A stretch of 64,000 nucleotides of DNA from Aminobacter sp. HY435. GTDB taxonomy: Bacteria; Pseudomonadota; Alphaproteobacteria; Rhizobiales; Rhizobiaceae. A program made the translations under genes and the position numbers. The notes beneath the pieces were generated by a model that was not told the origin of the DNA, searched no databases, and worked only from the letters and a program-made list of their open reading frames with translations. Of the stretch, positions 1-8,590 are shown one piece after another; positions within the stretch are counted from its first letter, which is position 1, and each line of letters begins with the position of its first letter. The DNA lies in assembly GCF_027568395.1 (NCBI RefSeq), contig NZ_JANKZL010000003.1, positions 62,001-126,000 on the forward strand, given 5' to 3'.

Positions 1-909
1 ATTTGTACTGTTGTCAAGAATGAAGGGACCTACCTGGCAGAGTGGATTTCTTACCACTGGCTACAAGGGGTCACGCTGTTTCGGATCTACGACACGGGCA
101 GCACGGATGGCACGCTGGAGTTGCTGTCACGGATTGGCAAATCGATCCCCATTGAAATCGGCACCTGGCCTCCAGCAGGCAGCGACGGAACTCAGCTGTG
201 CGGATTTCGAGACGGGACGAAATGCCTTTCCGGCCGAGCGAGATTTGTCGCATTTATTGATCCGGACGAATTTCTCATCGCAAAAGACTTCCAGTCATTG
301 CCCAAGGCACTGAAGCAATTCGGCGACGCTGCGGCAGTAGCTTCTTGCCAGCGTGTCTTTGGCTCCAACGGACATGAGGAGCACACTGAAGGACTCGTGA
401 TCTCGCGCTTCACTCGACGTGCCAAGCAAGAGACAATGAGCCACTGGACCAAGATTATCGCAAGGCCAGAGCGGATCAAGGAGTGGACCTCCTCACACTC
501 GGTGGAATGCGACGGCATGGTGCTCATGACCGATGGAACCGCGCGAACGGCAACAGGCCCACACCCAGGTTGCGTCGACACCCCGGTGGACGGGCAACTG
601 TGGCACAACCACTACATGCTAAGATCTTTGGCAGAATTTCGCGAACACAAGCAAACACGTGGGTCGCTTTCAGACACAGCGACAAACAAGCGATTTTCAG
701 ACAGCTATTTCATCAACATAGATCATGTCGCCAACGTCGTCGAAGATACAATGCTCGCCAGTCAGGCGGGTCGGGTAGCTGTGCTCCTGTGGGTCATCCA
801 AAGACCCGCGATTGGCCGCATTGCGACGTTCCCGAAGGTGATTGAGCGAACCGTCAGAGCTTGGGTATGGCGTTACAAGTCCCGAAAATGGCGGCAACGC
901 CAAAACTAG
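1..909 (+). CDS. Glycosyltransferase, GT2/GT92-like (5' end outside window)
   Basis: The reading frame is open from base 1 and ends in TAG at 909, so 302 residues are visible and the start lies upstream. The first residues read ICTVVKNEGTYLAEWISYHW, followed by a DTGSTDGT segment. This is the nucleotide-sugar-binding start of the GT-A fold in the Glyco_tranf_2_4/GT92 (DUF23) families. FIDPDEF, about 80 residues later, supplies the DxD-type metal and sugar-phosphate motif. Such enzymes usually decorate surface polysaccharide; donor and acceptor cannot be read here. The C-terminus is basic and has no clear membrane segment. Only a few residues appear to be missing before the nucleotide-binding strand. 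It is separated from tRNA-Cys by about 240 bases in which I see no gene. Confidence 0.8.
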   Translation: MCTVVKNEGTYLAEWISYHWLQGVTLFRIYDTGSTDGTLELLSRIGKSIPIEIGTWPPAGSDGTQLCGFRDGTKCLSGRARFVAFIDPDEFLIAKDFQSLPKALKQFGDAAAVASCQRVFGSNGHEEHTEGLVISRFTRRAKQETMSHWTKIIARPERIKEWTSSHSVECDGMVLMTDGTARTATGPHPGCVDTPVDGQLWHNHYMLRSLAEFREHKQTRGSLSDTATNKRFSDSYFINIDHVANVVEDTMLASQAGRVAVLLWVIQRPAIGRIATFPKVIERTVRAWVWRYKSRKWRQRQN

Positions 910-1148
910 ACGGGCTCTCATCCCGGCCATAGGTTCGTTGCGACCTGGCCGCCCTTTTTGCGCGACGGTCGGAAAAATCCGCGCTCATGTCCTGACCGGC
1001 CCGGCTTCGGCGCGAGATGCGCAGCTGCCAGTGCATGATACAGGCCATGCACAAACTCCACAAGCTACGGCGTCATTGCGTGACCAGACCTGGCACGCGG
1101 CGCCGTAGTGCGCCTGATCCGGTCCTCGACGGCGGTTGTCGAGGAAGC

Positions 1149-1222
1149 TGGAGGCCTCGCCCGGAATCGAACCGGGGTGCAAGGATTTGCAGTCCTCTGC
1201 GTAACCACTCCGCCACGAGGCC
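1149..1222 (-). tRNA. tRNA-Cys (GCA)
   Basis: Read on the minus strand this folds as a cloverleaf. The acceptor stem GGCCTCG pairs with CGAGGCC, the anticodon loop CTGCAAA carries GCA, the T-loop is GGTTCGATTCC, and CCA is encoded at the 3' end (TGG at 1149-1151 on the plus strand). Length is 74 nt with CCA. Confidence 0.96.
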
Positions 1223-1364
1223 TCGCCGCTTCAGGCGTCTACACGGCTCCAATAGGTTGCCAGGATTCCTCCGTCAAGCGGGGAAGAATTTTTCTCCATG
1301 GTTTTGGTTGGACAACACGCCGGGACATCCGGTTCGCGCAATCATGCCCCTGCCCGGCCGAGCG

Positions 1365-1628
1365 TCAGGACAACGGACGCTTCCGCCGCTCCCACCAGAC
1401 GATCAGCCTGCGGCGGGAGCGACGCACGACGTGGAACTCATGCGACAGGACCAGCAGGCCGAGCGGAATCATCCAGAAGCCGAGCACCGGCAGGAAACCG
1501 AGCAAGCCCAGAACGCAAAGGGCTATGCCGAGACCTATGCGGACGCCGCGCGATTGCGGCATGGCGAACTCGCGGCCAAGGATGGAAATCTTCCGCCTCG
1601 GCTGCTGTTGAGGTTTGTATGACTTCAT
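1365..1628 (-). CDS. Small two-helix membrane protein (PGPGW-like)
   Basis: This is an 87-residue protein with a basic N-terminus, two adjacent hydrophobic stretches (LGIALCVLGLLGFLPVLGF and MIPLGLLVL) and a very basic tail (RRSRRRLIVWWERRKR). The pattern resembles the TMEM_PGPGW family of small inner-membrane proteins, whose function is unknown. An upstream in-frame start would add 19 residues. I chose ATG at 1628 because AGGAAA lies just before it and the hydrophobic pattern then fits the family. It stands alone between tRNA-Cys and tRNA-Asn. Confidence 0.65.
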   Translation of the reverse strand: MKSYKPQQQPRRKISILGREFAMPQSRGVRIGLGIALCVLGLLGFLPVLGFWMIPLGLLVLSHEFHVVRRSRRRLIVWWERRKRPLS

Positions 1629-1828
1629 TTTCCTGGCATGCCCGGTTCGTTGTCTGCGCCCGAACGACGCGCCGACCGCGCGCAAATCCTTGCAAAGCCG
1701 ACATATGAGCGCGCTTTCCGACGATTACCAGAAATGCTCCGGTGAAAAACTTCGGAAAAATTTCGATTAGCGCTTTGCAAATCGAATTACCGTTGCTATA
1801 CGCCGCCTCGTTCACAACAGAGCGCTGT

Positions 1829-1903
1829 TCCCCGGTAGCTCAGTGGTAGAGCAACCGGCTGTTAACCGGTTGGTCGCTGGTTCGAATCCGGCCCGGGGAG
1901 CCA
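1829..1903 (+). tRNA. tRNA-Asn (GTT)
   Basis: A complete cloverleaf: acceptor TCCCCGG/CCGGGGA, D-loop GCTCAGTGGTAGAGC, anticodon loop CTGTTAA with GTT, T-arm GCTGGTTCGAATCCGGC, discriminator G and encoded CCA. Length is 75 nt. Confidence 0.97.
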
Positions 1904-2028
1904 CTTTTCTGCTCAAGAACGTTTCTCAAAAATCCAACCGCAGGCTGCCCGGTAGCGGCGCGCAAGAATCGTCGTGCCACACGGCAATTCGGCGGCAAGG
2001 CCTGGGCGTTCAGCGCGATCCGCATCGC

Positions 2029-2958
2029 TCAGGACGAAAAGATCGACCAGTTCATCCTTCTGGTCAGTTGCTCGAGGGCAAGCGAGCCCAGCATCGAATT
2101 GCCGTTCTTGTTCAATCCCGGCGACCAGACGGCGATGGAGGCGACGCCCGGCACCACGGCCATGATTCCCCCACCGACGCCGCTCTTGCCCGGAATGCCG
2201 ACACGAAAGGCGAATTCGCCCGAACCGTCATAGTGACCGCAGGTCAGCATCAGCGCGTTGATGCGGCGGGCGCGCTCGCTCGACACGACCGTATGGCCCG
2301 ATGATTCGCTGCGGCCCGAATTGGCCAGGAATCGCCCGGCACTCGCCAGCTGCCGACAGCTCATCGCAATCGCGCAGTGATGGAAATAGACGCCAAGCGT
2401 CAGATCCGGCTCGTGGTTGAGGTTGCCGAATCCCTTGAGATAGCTGGCCAGCGCGACATTGCGGTAGCCGGTGGCGCGCTCCGATGCGGCGACATCGCGG
2501 TCGATCACGATCGAATCGTCGTCGGCAACGGAACGGACGAAGCTCAATATCTCGCCGATCGCCTCGCGCGGCTGATGCCCGGCAAGCAGGATGTCGGAAA
2601 CGACGATCGCCCCGGCATTGATGAACGGGTTGCGCGGAATGCCGTGCTCGATCTCAAGCTGGACGATCGAGTTGAAGGGCGTCCCCGACGGTTCGCGTCC
2701 GACACGCTGCCACAGCACGTCGCCAACCCGGCCGAGCGCCAGCGCCAAGGTGAATACCTTGGAGATGCTCTGGATAGAGAACGGCTCCTCGGCATCGCCC
2801 GACGTCATCACCTCGCCATCGTTGAGAGCGACCGCGATGCCGAATTTCGCCGGGTCGATCTTGCCAAGCTGAGGAATATAGGTGGCGACCTCGCCGCGGC
2901 CCTGGCGTGTCGCCATTTCCGCAACGATCTCGTCAAGGACGTCCTGCAAGCCCGGCAT
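2029..2958 (-). CDS. glsA: Glutaminase (serine-dependent beta-lactamase fold)
   Basis: Hydrolyses L-glutamine to glutamate and ammonia. The 309-residue length matches bacterial glutaminases (about 308-310). Family hallmarks visible are [11 protein letters not shown] with the S-x-x-K nucleophile/base pair, NPFINAGAI, the [16 protein letters not shown] segment, and the C-terminal [12 protein letters not shown] turn. The frame continues 26 codons upstream, but ATG at 2958 is preceded by GGGGAAAG and gives the family length. It is a cytosolic, stand-alone gene. It ends about 125 bases from tRNA-Asn and is divergent from the M20 peptidase. Confidence 0.93.
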   Translation of the reverse strand: MPGLQDVLDEIVAEMATRQGRGEVATYIPQLGKIDPAKFGIAVALNDGEVMTSGDAEEPFSIQSISKVFTLALALGRVGDVLWQRVGREPSGTPFNSIVQLEIEHGIPRNPFINAGAIVVSDILLAGHQPREAIGEILSFVRSVADDDSIVIDRDVAASERATGYRNVALASYLKGFGNLNHEPDLTLGVYFHHCAIAMSCRQLASAGRFLANSGRSESSGHTVVSSERARRINALMLTCGHYDGSGEFAFRVGIPGKSGVGGGIMAVVPGVASIAVWSPGLNKNGNSMLGSLALEQLTRRMNWSIFSS

Positions 2959-3379
2959 CGCTTTCCCCGCTGTCTCGCGGCCGATTCGACAATCGCCCGT
3001 CCCCTGTTCTAGCCGAGGCGAAGCAGGCCACGCCACGCCTATGGCTTGCCTGGCAATTCAGGGGCGCACTCGACCTTGCCGCCCAAATTAACTCAAAGCT
3101 GGAGGTGATCCAGACCGTGGCCGCGAGTGGTCCAGTTGCTTACCTTGAGTTGAACGCAAATTCACCTCAGTAACCGGTATGTGCATACAGCAGCAATTTT
3201 GCTTACTACTGACAGCAATCCCGAGCCATTCTGCGCACATATTTTCCTAAATTCCCGAGAAGTAGAAAATATTCTTGCCGAGCATTCCAGCAGCGCACAT
3301 CATCGCAGCTGCCGTAACGTCAAGCACCCCTGGGAACACGGGCCTGGCAGCGGCGATGTCGATCAATGGGAGATTTTTC
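2959..3379. other. Divergent intergenic region, glutaminase / M20 peptidase
   Basis: No convincing gene is seen in these 421 bases. They must hold the promoters of both neighbours. The arms AACTCAA (3090-3096) and TTGAGTT (3145-3151) are inverted copies 48 bases apart, with a smaller CTGGA/TCCAG hairpin between them. The part after 3180 is noticeably AT-richer than its surroundings. Confidence 0.5.
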
Positions 3380-4984
3380 ATGAAGCGCGTCTCATTTTCA
3401 CGACTGGCCTTCGCCGCGTTGCTTGCGGCTTCCACCTCCACGTATGCACTGGCCAACGAGCAGAAGGCGATGAGCGCCGAGCAGGTCGCGGACCTCAAGA
3501 AGCGCGCCGTCGAAGGCGTCGAAGCCCGGGCCAAGCTCGCGCAGGAAATGACCGATTCGATCTTCAGCTTCGGCGAACTGGCCTTCCAGGAGGTCGAAAC
3601 TTCCAAATACATCACCGACATTCTCGAGGAGGCTGGCTTCACCGTCGAGCGCGGGGTTGCGGGACTGCCCACCGGCTGGGTGGCGAAATGGGGCTCGGGC
3701 GAACCGGTCATTGCACTCGGCAGCGACATCGACGGCATACCCAAGGCCTCGCAGAAGCCGGGCGTGGCCTATCATGATCCAATGATCGAAGGCGCGCCGG
3801 GGCATGGCGAAGGCCACAATTCGGGCCAGGCGGTGAATGTCGTCGCAGCGCTGGCGCTCAAGGACATCATGGAGAAGGACAAGATTGCCGGCACCATCAT
3901 GCTGTGGCCGGGCGTCGCCGAGGAACTGCTTGCCGGCAAGGCCTACCTGGTGCGCGACGGCGTCTTCAAGGATGTCGATGCCGTGCTGTTCACCCATGTC
4001 GGCAACAATCTTCAGACCTCCTGGGGCCAGGCCAACGGTACCGGCATGGTCTCGGTCGAATACACCTTCAAGGGCGAATCCGCCCATTCCGCCGGCGCGC
4101 CATGGCGCGGCCGCAGTGCACTCGACGGCGTCGAGTTGATGAACATCGGCTGGAACATGAAGCGCGAGCACCTTCGCCCCGAGCAGCGTTCGCACTATGT
4201 CATTCCCGACGGCGGCGACCAGCCCAACGTCGTGCCATCTGCCGCAACGGTCTGGTACTTCATCCGCGAGCAGGATTTCGACAACATCTCGAAGAATTTC
4301 GAGACCGCCAACACCATCGCCGAGGCGGCGGCCAAGATGTCGAACACCACCGTGTCGCGGCAGATCATCGGGACGGCGGCCCCTCGCCACTACAACAAGC
4401 CGATGGCGGAGGCCGCCTACGCCAACATCAAGGACGTCGGCTTGCCGACATGGACTGATGACGATCAGGCCTTCGCCAAGGCGGTGCAAAAGACCGTGAG
4501 CGCCAAGGAGGATGGCCTCGCAGTCAAGCTGAAGGAACTCATGCCCCCGCCGGAGAAGCCCGAGAGCGGTGGCTCCGACGACATCGGCGATATCTCATGG
4601 GTGGTGCCGACAATCACATTGAACTACCCGTCCAACGTCCCCGGACTGCCCGGCCACCACTGGTCGAGCGCCATGGCCATGGCAACGCCGATCGCCCACA
4701 AGGGCGTGGTCGCCGGCTCCAAGGTGGTAGCCATGACCTCGATCGACCTTTTGACCAATCCGGAGCTTTTGGCCAAGGCAAACGAGTACTTCCAGAACGA
4801 ACAGCAGAAGGGCCAGAAATACGTCCCCATGCTGGGCGCCGACGACAAGCCGCAGATCCAGAAGAATGTGGAGATCATGGCGACCTTCCGGCCGCAGATG
4901 GAGAAGTTCTACTACGACCCGTCGAAATACCCGAGCTATCTCGACCAGTTGGGCATCAAGTTCCCGGTACTCGAAAAGAAGTAG
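3380..4984 (+). CDS. Exported M20 family peptidase/amidohydrolase, AbgB-like
   Basis: A 534-residue precursor. The first ~25 residues (MKRVSFSRLAFAALLAASTS then TYALA) form a Sec signal peptide, so the enzyme is probably periplasmic. The body aligns by eye with p-aminobenzoyl-glutamate hydrolase subunit B. Matching parts are PVIALGSDIDGIP, a GHGEGHN metal motif near residues 141-147, the AEELLAGKAYLVRDGVF segment with the catalytic Glu pair, SAHSAGAPWRGRSALD in the lid domain, and PGLPGHHW near the C-terminal His ligand. The usual GHGCGH cysteine is a glutamate (residue 144). Start ATG 3380 has GGGAGA upstream; a longer in-frame extension would hide the signal peptide. The substrate is probably an N-acyl or peptide amide but is not determined. 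Confidence 0.82.
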   Translation: MKRVSFSRLAFAALLAASTSTYALANEQKAMSAEQVADLKKRAVEGVEARAKLAQEMTDSIFSFGELAFQEVETSKYITDILEEAGFTVERGVAGLPTGWVAKWGSGEPVIALGSDIDGIPKASQKPGVAYHDPMIEGAPGHGEGHNSGQAVNVVAALALKDIMEKDKIAGTIMLWPGVAEELLAGKAYLVRDGVFKDVDAVLFTHVGNNLQTSWGQANGTGMVSVEYTFKGESAHSAGAPWRGRSALDGVELMNIGWNMKREHLRPEQRSHYVIPDGGDQPNVVPSAATVWYFIREQDFDNISKNFETANTIAEAAAKMSNTTVSRQIIGTAAPRHYNKPMAEAAYANIKDVGLPTWTDDDQAFAKAVQKTVSAKEDGLAVKLKELMPPPEKPESGGSDDIGDISWVVPTITLNYPSNVPGLPGHHWSSAMAMATPIAHKGVVAGSKVVAMTSIDLLTNPELLAKANEYFQNEQQKGQKYVPMLGADDKPQIQKNVEIMATFRPQMEKFYYDPSKYPSYLDQLGIKFPVLEKK

Positions 4985-5178
4985 CGGCCTCTCCCGGCGC
5001 ATCCATCCTGATGCGCCGGGATCCACCCCTACCGCATTTTGTGCTGCGCCTTCGCCTGCAAAGCGGCGGAAGCATGAAACTTGTTTCGCTACTTTTCACG
5101 TATCAATCACGATGCGGGCAACACGGGGCTGTTACAAGCGGCCGCTAATTTAGCTTGGATAACACCGGAGAAACCGTC

Positions 5179-5376
5179 ATGCGATTTTCAGAGGTGCGTG
5201 AAACTCTCAGGACCATGGGCGTGGTCGTCAGCAAACGCGGCGAGACCATCCGCCTCAATCATTTCGGCGGGCTTGAAGACACTGCCCGCTACACCAACAA
5301 TCTCGAACAGGCTCTGGCACTCGGACACGAGATCGCCTTGCCCCATCGCCGCAGCATTTCGGGACGCTCCGCCTGA
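5179..5376 (+). CDS. Small conserved-looking protein, unknown function
   Basis: 65 residues beginning MRFSEVRETLRTMGVVVSKR, with no signal peptide, membrane segment or recognised motif. It ends in HRRSISGRSA. ATG at 5179 has GGAG eight bases upstream. A hairpin that looks like a terminator follows (5413-5439), supporting a real transcript. I do not recognise a family with certainty. Confidence 0.55.
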   Translation: MRFSEVRETLRTMGVVVSKRGETIRLNHFGGLEDTARYTNNLEQALALGHEIALPHRRSISGRSA

Positions 5377-5412
5377 CGCGGCCATCCTAACAGCGTACTC
5401 GCCTTCCTGACC

Positions 5413-5439
5413 GATGCCCGAAGACATTCGGGCATCATT
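5413..5439 (+). terminator. Candidate rho-independent terminator
   Basis: A perfect 10-bp stem GATGCCCGAA/TTCGGGCATC with a GACA loop, followed by ATTT. It lies 36 bases after the small gene ending at 5376. Confidence 0.55.
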
Positions 5440-5740
5440 TGCCTCCAGGCGCCCCCACAGCCATTTTGAAGGCTGCCCTCCCCCCGACGATGCTTTTTCT
5501 CGCGCTTTGACGTTTCGCTCACGGCGCGATCACTGCGCGGGTCTATCAATTGGCACAAGCAAGACCGGGATGGAGTTTCCGGTCGCCGACGCCGCTGGGG
5601 AAATGCAGATGCTGCAGCAAACGCCAAGCTTCGAATGTGTGCCGATACACGCATCCGTAGCCTTGCGATTGGGTGATTCCAACTTACGGTATCAAGACCC
5701 CAAGCGATTCGACTTGTGCTACTCTCGCTTCGGGGGCGAA
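5440..5740. other. Leader region before the regulator gene
   Basis: About 300 bases in the same open frame as the following gene, but with no ribosome-binding site near the upstream ATGs and no family similarity. Treated as non-coding leader. No clear promoter motif was identified. Confidence 0.4.
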
Positions 5741-7552
5741 ATGCCCTTTGCGAAGGTCGATGGAATGCCGGGTGACACCAGCACTCTATGCAATATCTAT
5801 CTGTTCGGCGCCCTTGCGGTCACCGACACAGAAGGGGTTTCGTGCACGCCGAAGGCGCAGAAGTCCCGCGCCTTGATGGCGATGCTGGCGCTCGCCCCCC
5901 GCGGTTCGCGCTCACGCATCTGGTTGCGCGACAAGCTGTGGAGCGACCGCGGCGAGGAACAGGCAGCAGCAAGCCTGAGGCAGGCCCTGGTCGACGTGCG
6001 CAAGTCGCTTGGGCCGATCGCCGATCGCATCATCATTTCCGACAACCACACGATCTCGCTCGATCTCAACCGCGTTGCCGTGGATGCGCTGCAGCTGCTC
6101 GATCCGGCGCATGAAAGTGCGCTGCGCGACGCCAGTGCCGAAACATGGCCGGAACTGCTTGAAGGCCTCGATATCGGCGACCCCGAATTCGAGGAATGGC
6201 TGACGCTCGAACGGCAGGTCTGGCACGGACGCATCGAAAACACGCTCGGCCAGCGCGACGTCAGCCCGAAGGATCGCCGCGCCAACGGCTATGTCGGCGC
6301 GTCCAAACATCCTTCCGGCGCAGGCTCGCCCGACGACGGCAACCGCAAGGCGGCGCCCGGTCGCAGCAACAGCAGCGGCTGGGCGGTGGCGCTGCTGCCG
6401 CCATCCATTTCCGGAGATGTTTTCGGAGCGGCATCGCTGCCCGACCTGTTCACCGAATCCCTCGTACGCTCGTTGCTCGAAGGCGGAGAGCTGTCGATCT
6501 GCGACCTGTCGCGGCCCGAGCTTGCCTCGCTGCCCCAGGACGACGCGGGGTTCGACCCTGTGGCACTGGCCATCCAGGCGCGCTACCAGTTTTCGGCGCA
6601 TCAGGTCTATGTCGGGGTGAGCATCCACCGCACCGCAGATCGCGGTCTGTTGTGGATGGGCGGGACCACGCTGGAGCGCCGGGCGACTGAAATGGGCGAC
6701 ACTTCCGCCGCACACCAGCTGATCAACGAGGCCATGGACGAGTTGCGCAAGTATTTCATCGCGCGCACCGAGCAGCCCGAGGGCGGCAACGCGACAGAGA
6801 CCGAAAGCCTGTATGGCGCCGTCAACGCCATGTTCCACCTGTCACGCAACGACCTGGTGCTCGCGGAGGCTTCGCTCAAGCGCATGCTTGCGCAGCGGCC
6901 GACGTCACAAGCCTACGCCTGGCTTGCCTTCCTGATGACCTTCAAGGTCGGCCAGCGGTTCTCGGACGATGCCTCGACGATCGAGCAGGCACAGACCTAT
7001 GCCCGCAAGGCGCTGGAGCTGGACGCCGGCAATTCGGTGACGCTGGCGCTGGTCGGCCACGTCCATTCGTTCCTTTTCGGCGAGTACGACTACGCTTCGG
7101 GCCTGTTCGAACGCGCAATCCGCACCAATCCGACGCAGGTCCTCGGGTGGGACCTCTATTCGATGCTGCACGCTTATGCCGGCCAGCCCAAAAAGGGCCT
7201 GAGCCTGGCGAACTGGGCGCGCCATCTCGGAGCCTACAGCCCGTACCGCTACTATTTCGACACGTCGCGGCTGATCAACGCGACACTTGCCGGCGACCAC
7301 CGCGTCGCCATTGAGGCTGGCGAGGCGGCGCTGCGCGAGCGACCCGACTTCAATTCGCTGCTGCGCTATCTCGTGGCAAGCCACGCGCAGCTCGGCGATC
7401 TACGCGCCGCCCGTTCATTGCTCGGGCGATTGAATGCGGTTGAACCCAATTTCACGATCAGTTCGCTGATCGATGCCCGCTACCCGATCATGCGAACCGA
7501 GGGTGGCGCAAATCTGATCGCCGGTCTCATCAAGGCCGGCGTCAAGAAATAG
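5741..7552 (+). CDS. SARP/BTAD-type transcriptional regulator with TPR-like C-terminus
   Basis: 603 residues from ATG 5741, which has GGGGGCG five bases upstream; ATG 5765 is an alternative. Residues ~18-115 (IYLFGALAV, KAQKSRALMAMLALAP, LRDKLWSDRGEEQAAASLRQ) look like the OmpR-type winged helix plus the start of a bacterial transcriptional activator domain. A central ~100-residue part starting WAVALLPPSISGDVFGAASL resembles the alpha/beta region found in adenylate-cyclase-associated TPR regulators. The C-terminal third is helical, TPR-like (AYAWLAFLMTFKVG, RKALELDAGNSVTLALVGH, ERAIRTNPTQVLGWDLYSML). No receiver, kinase or cyclase catalytic domain is seen. It lies 58 bases upstream of the PAP2/subtilase pair in the same direction, so it probably controls them. 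That is inference. Confidence 0.7.
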   Translation: MPFAKVDGMPGDTSTLCNIYLFGALAVTDTEGVSCTPKAQKSRALMAMLALAPRGSRSRIWLRDKLWSDRGEEQAAASLRQALVDVRKSLGPIADRIIISDNHTISLDLNRVAVDALQLLDPAHESALRDASAETWPELLEGLDIGDPEFEEWLTLERQVWHGRIENTLGQRDVSPKDRRANGYVGASKHPSGAGSPDDGNRKAAPGRSNSSGWAVALLPPSISGDVFGAASLPDLFTESLVRSLLEGGELSICDLSRPELASLPQDDAGFDPVALAIQARYQFSAHQVYVGVSIHRTADRGLLWMGGTTLERRATEMGDTSAAHQLINEAMDELRKYFIARTEQPEGGNATETESLYGAVNAMFHLSRNDLVLAEASLKRMLAQRPTSQAYAWLAFLMTFKVGQRFSDDASTIEQAQTYARKALELDAGNSVTLALVGHVHSFLFGEYDYASGLFERAIRTNPTQVLGWDLYSMLHAYAGQPKKGLSLANWARHLGAYSPYRYYFDTSRLINATLAGDHRVAIEAGEAALRERPDFNSLLRYLVASHAQLGDLRAARSLLGRLNAVEPNFTISSLIDARYPIMRTEGGANLIAGLIKAGVKK

Positions 7553-7610
7553 CCAGCGACGCATCGCCGACCGGGCGTCGCTATCTCGACGACATCAATA
7601 GAGGTGTGCC

Positions 7611-8579
7611 GTGGCCGACAACGACAGTTTGGGGCAATGCGAAGGCGGTTTGTCCCGTTTCCTCGATGAATACCGGTTCAAGATTGCCGGCGATGACGTG
7701 GTACCTTGCGCGCAGGGCGACCGTCCGCAAGTCGTAATCGAGACGAAGGACGCTTCGGGCGCGACGGCAACCGTGATGATGGCGCGTGTGGCGATGGTGC
7801 TGAATGCCGGCGTCCAGAACAAAGCGTCGCTCAACAAAAACAAGAACAAAAACAAAAATAAGAACAAAAACAAGAACAAGGGCAGCGCGCTTCAGTCGGG
7901 TTCCGGAGGCGGCACGCAGAGCAGCCTGATACCCGCCTTCGAATTGCGACGGCTGCATACGCTTCCGTCGCTGCACGCCTTCACGGCGGCGAAGAAGTTC
8001 ACCTGGGAGCAGCTCGACATACCGTTGCCGCCCGGCCCCGACGTCACGCGTCTCGAAACCACCGTCATGCTTTCGCTGCAGGCGCGCGACCGCGAGCGCT
8101 CGCGACGCAAGGAAGACATCGAACGCGAGGCGAGCCTCGACGTGTCGGACTTCACCAAGTCGCTGGGCATCGACGGTATTTCCGGATTCGAACAGACAGA
8201 GGGCCTGTTCCTGGCCATCCTGACCGCCTGCGAATATGTCGGCCTGATCTACAAGGCGAAATTCAACCGGACGCGCCCCAACCAGATCGAGCCCAGGCTG
8301 CGCCTGATGCTGCCAAACCCGGCGCACCAGGCCTATCCAAGCAACCATTCATTCCAATGCCACTCGATCGCCTATGCCTTCAACTCGATCCTGCCGGAAC
8401 ATTCCGCCACCGAGGAGTTGACCCGCATTGCCCGCAAGGTCGCGGAAAATCGCGAATGGGCCGGCCTGCACTACCCAAGCGACACCAACGGAGGCCGCGC
8501 CCTGGCGCAACGCTTCCAGCCCTACCTGCGCGACGCCTTCATGGCCGACTATCTGGCCGCCCAGCGCGAATGGCTTTGA
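7611..8579 (+). CDS. PAP2-superfamily phosphatase / haloperoxidase-like protein with Asn-Lys repeat
   Basis: 322 residues from GTG 7611; the stop is 11 bases before the next start. The three PAP2 phosphatase signatures are in order: K215-x6-R222-P223, P243-S-N-H246 (usually PSGH) and R281-x5-H287-x3-D291. These form the phosphate- or vanadate-binding pocket shared by class A acid phosphatases, lipid phosphatases and vanadium haloperoxidases. There is no signal peptide and no multi-helix membrane part, so it is probably a soluble cytosolic enzyme, unlike lipid phosphatases. Residues 75-90 are (NK)8, separating a ~70-residue N-terminal domain from the catalytic part. Tight coupling to the subtilase gene suggests they act together. 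The substrate is unknown. Confidence 0.75.
   Translation: MADNDSLGQCEGGLSRFLDEYRFKIAGDDVVPCAQGDRPQVVIETKDASGATATVMMARVAMVLNAGVQNKASLNKNKNKNKNKNKNKNKGSALQSGSGGGTQSSLIPAFELRRLHTLPSLHAFTAAKKFTWEQLDIPLPPGPDVTRLETTVMLSLQARDRERSRRKEDIEREASLDVSDFTKSLGIDGISGFEQTEGLFLAILTACEYVGLIYKAKFNRTRPNQIEPRLRLMLPNPAHQAYPSNHSFQCHSIAYAFNSILPEHSATEELTRIARKVAENREWAGLHYPSDTNGGRALAQRFQPYLRDAFMADYLAAQREWL
7833..7880 (+). repeat. Hexanucleotide minisatellite encoding (Asn-Lys)8
   Basis: Eight consecutive copies of AAY-AAR (mostly AACAAA or AACAAG), 48 bases, inside the PAP2 gene. It is strikingly A-rich against a GC-rich background. Six-base units change length without shifting the frame. Confidence 0.9.
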
Positions 8580-8590
8580 GGACACCAGCG

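Noticed and set aside
1017-1622. 201-residue and 167-residue frames across tRNA-Cys
   Set aside because: They run through a tRNA gene and the small membrane-protein gene and have no domain.
8357-8590. Upstream part of the subtilase frame
   Set aside because: It overlaps the PAP2 coding sequence, whereas ATG 8591 has a ribosome-binding site and correct coupling.
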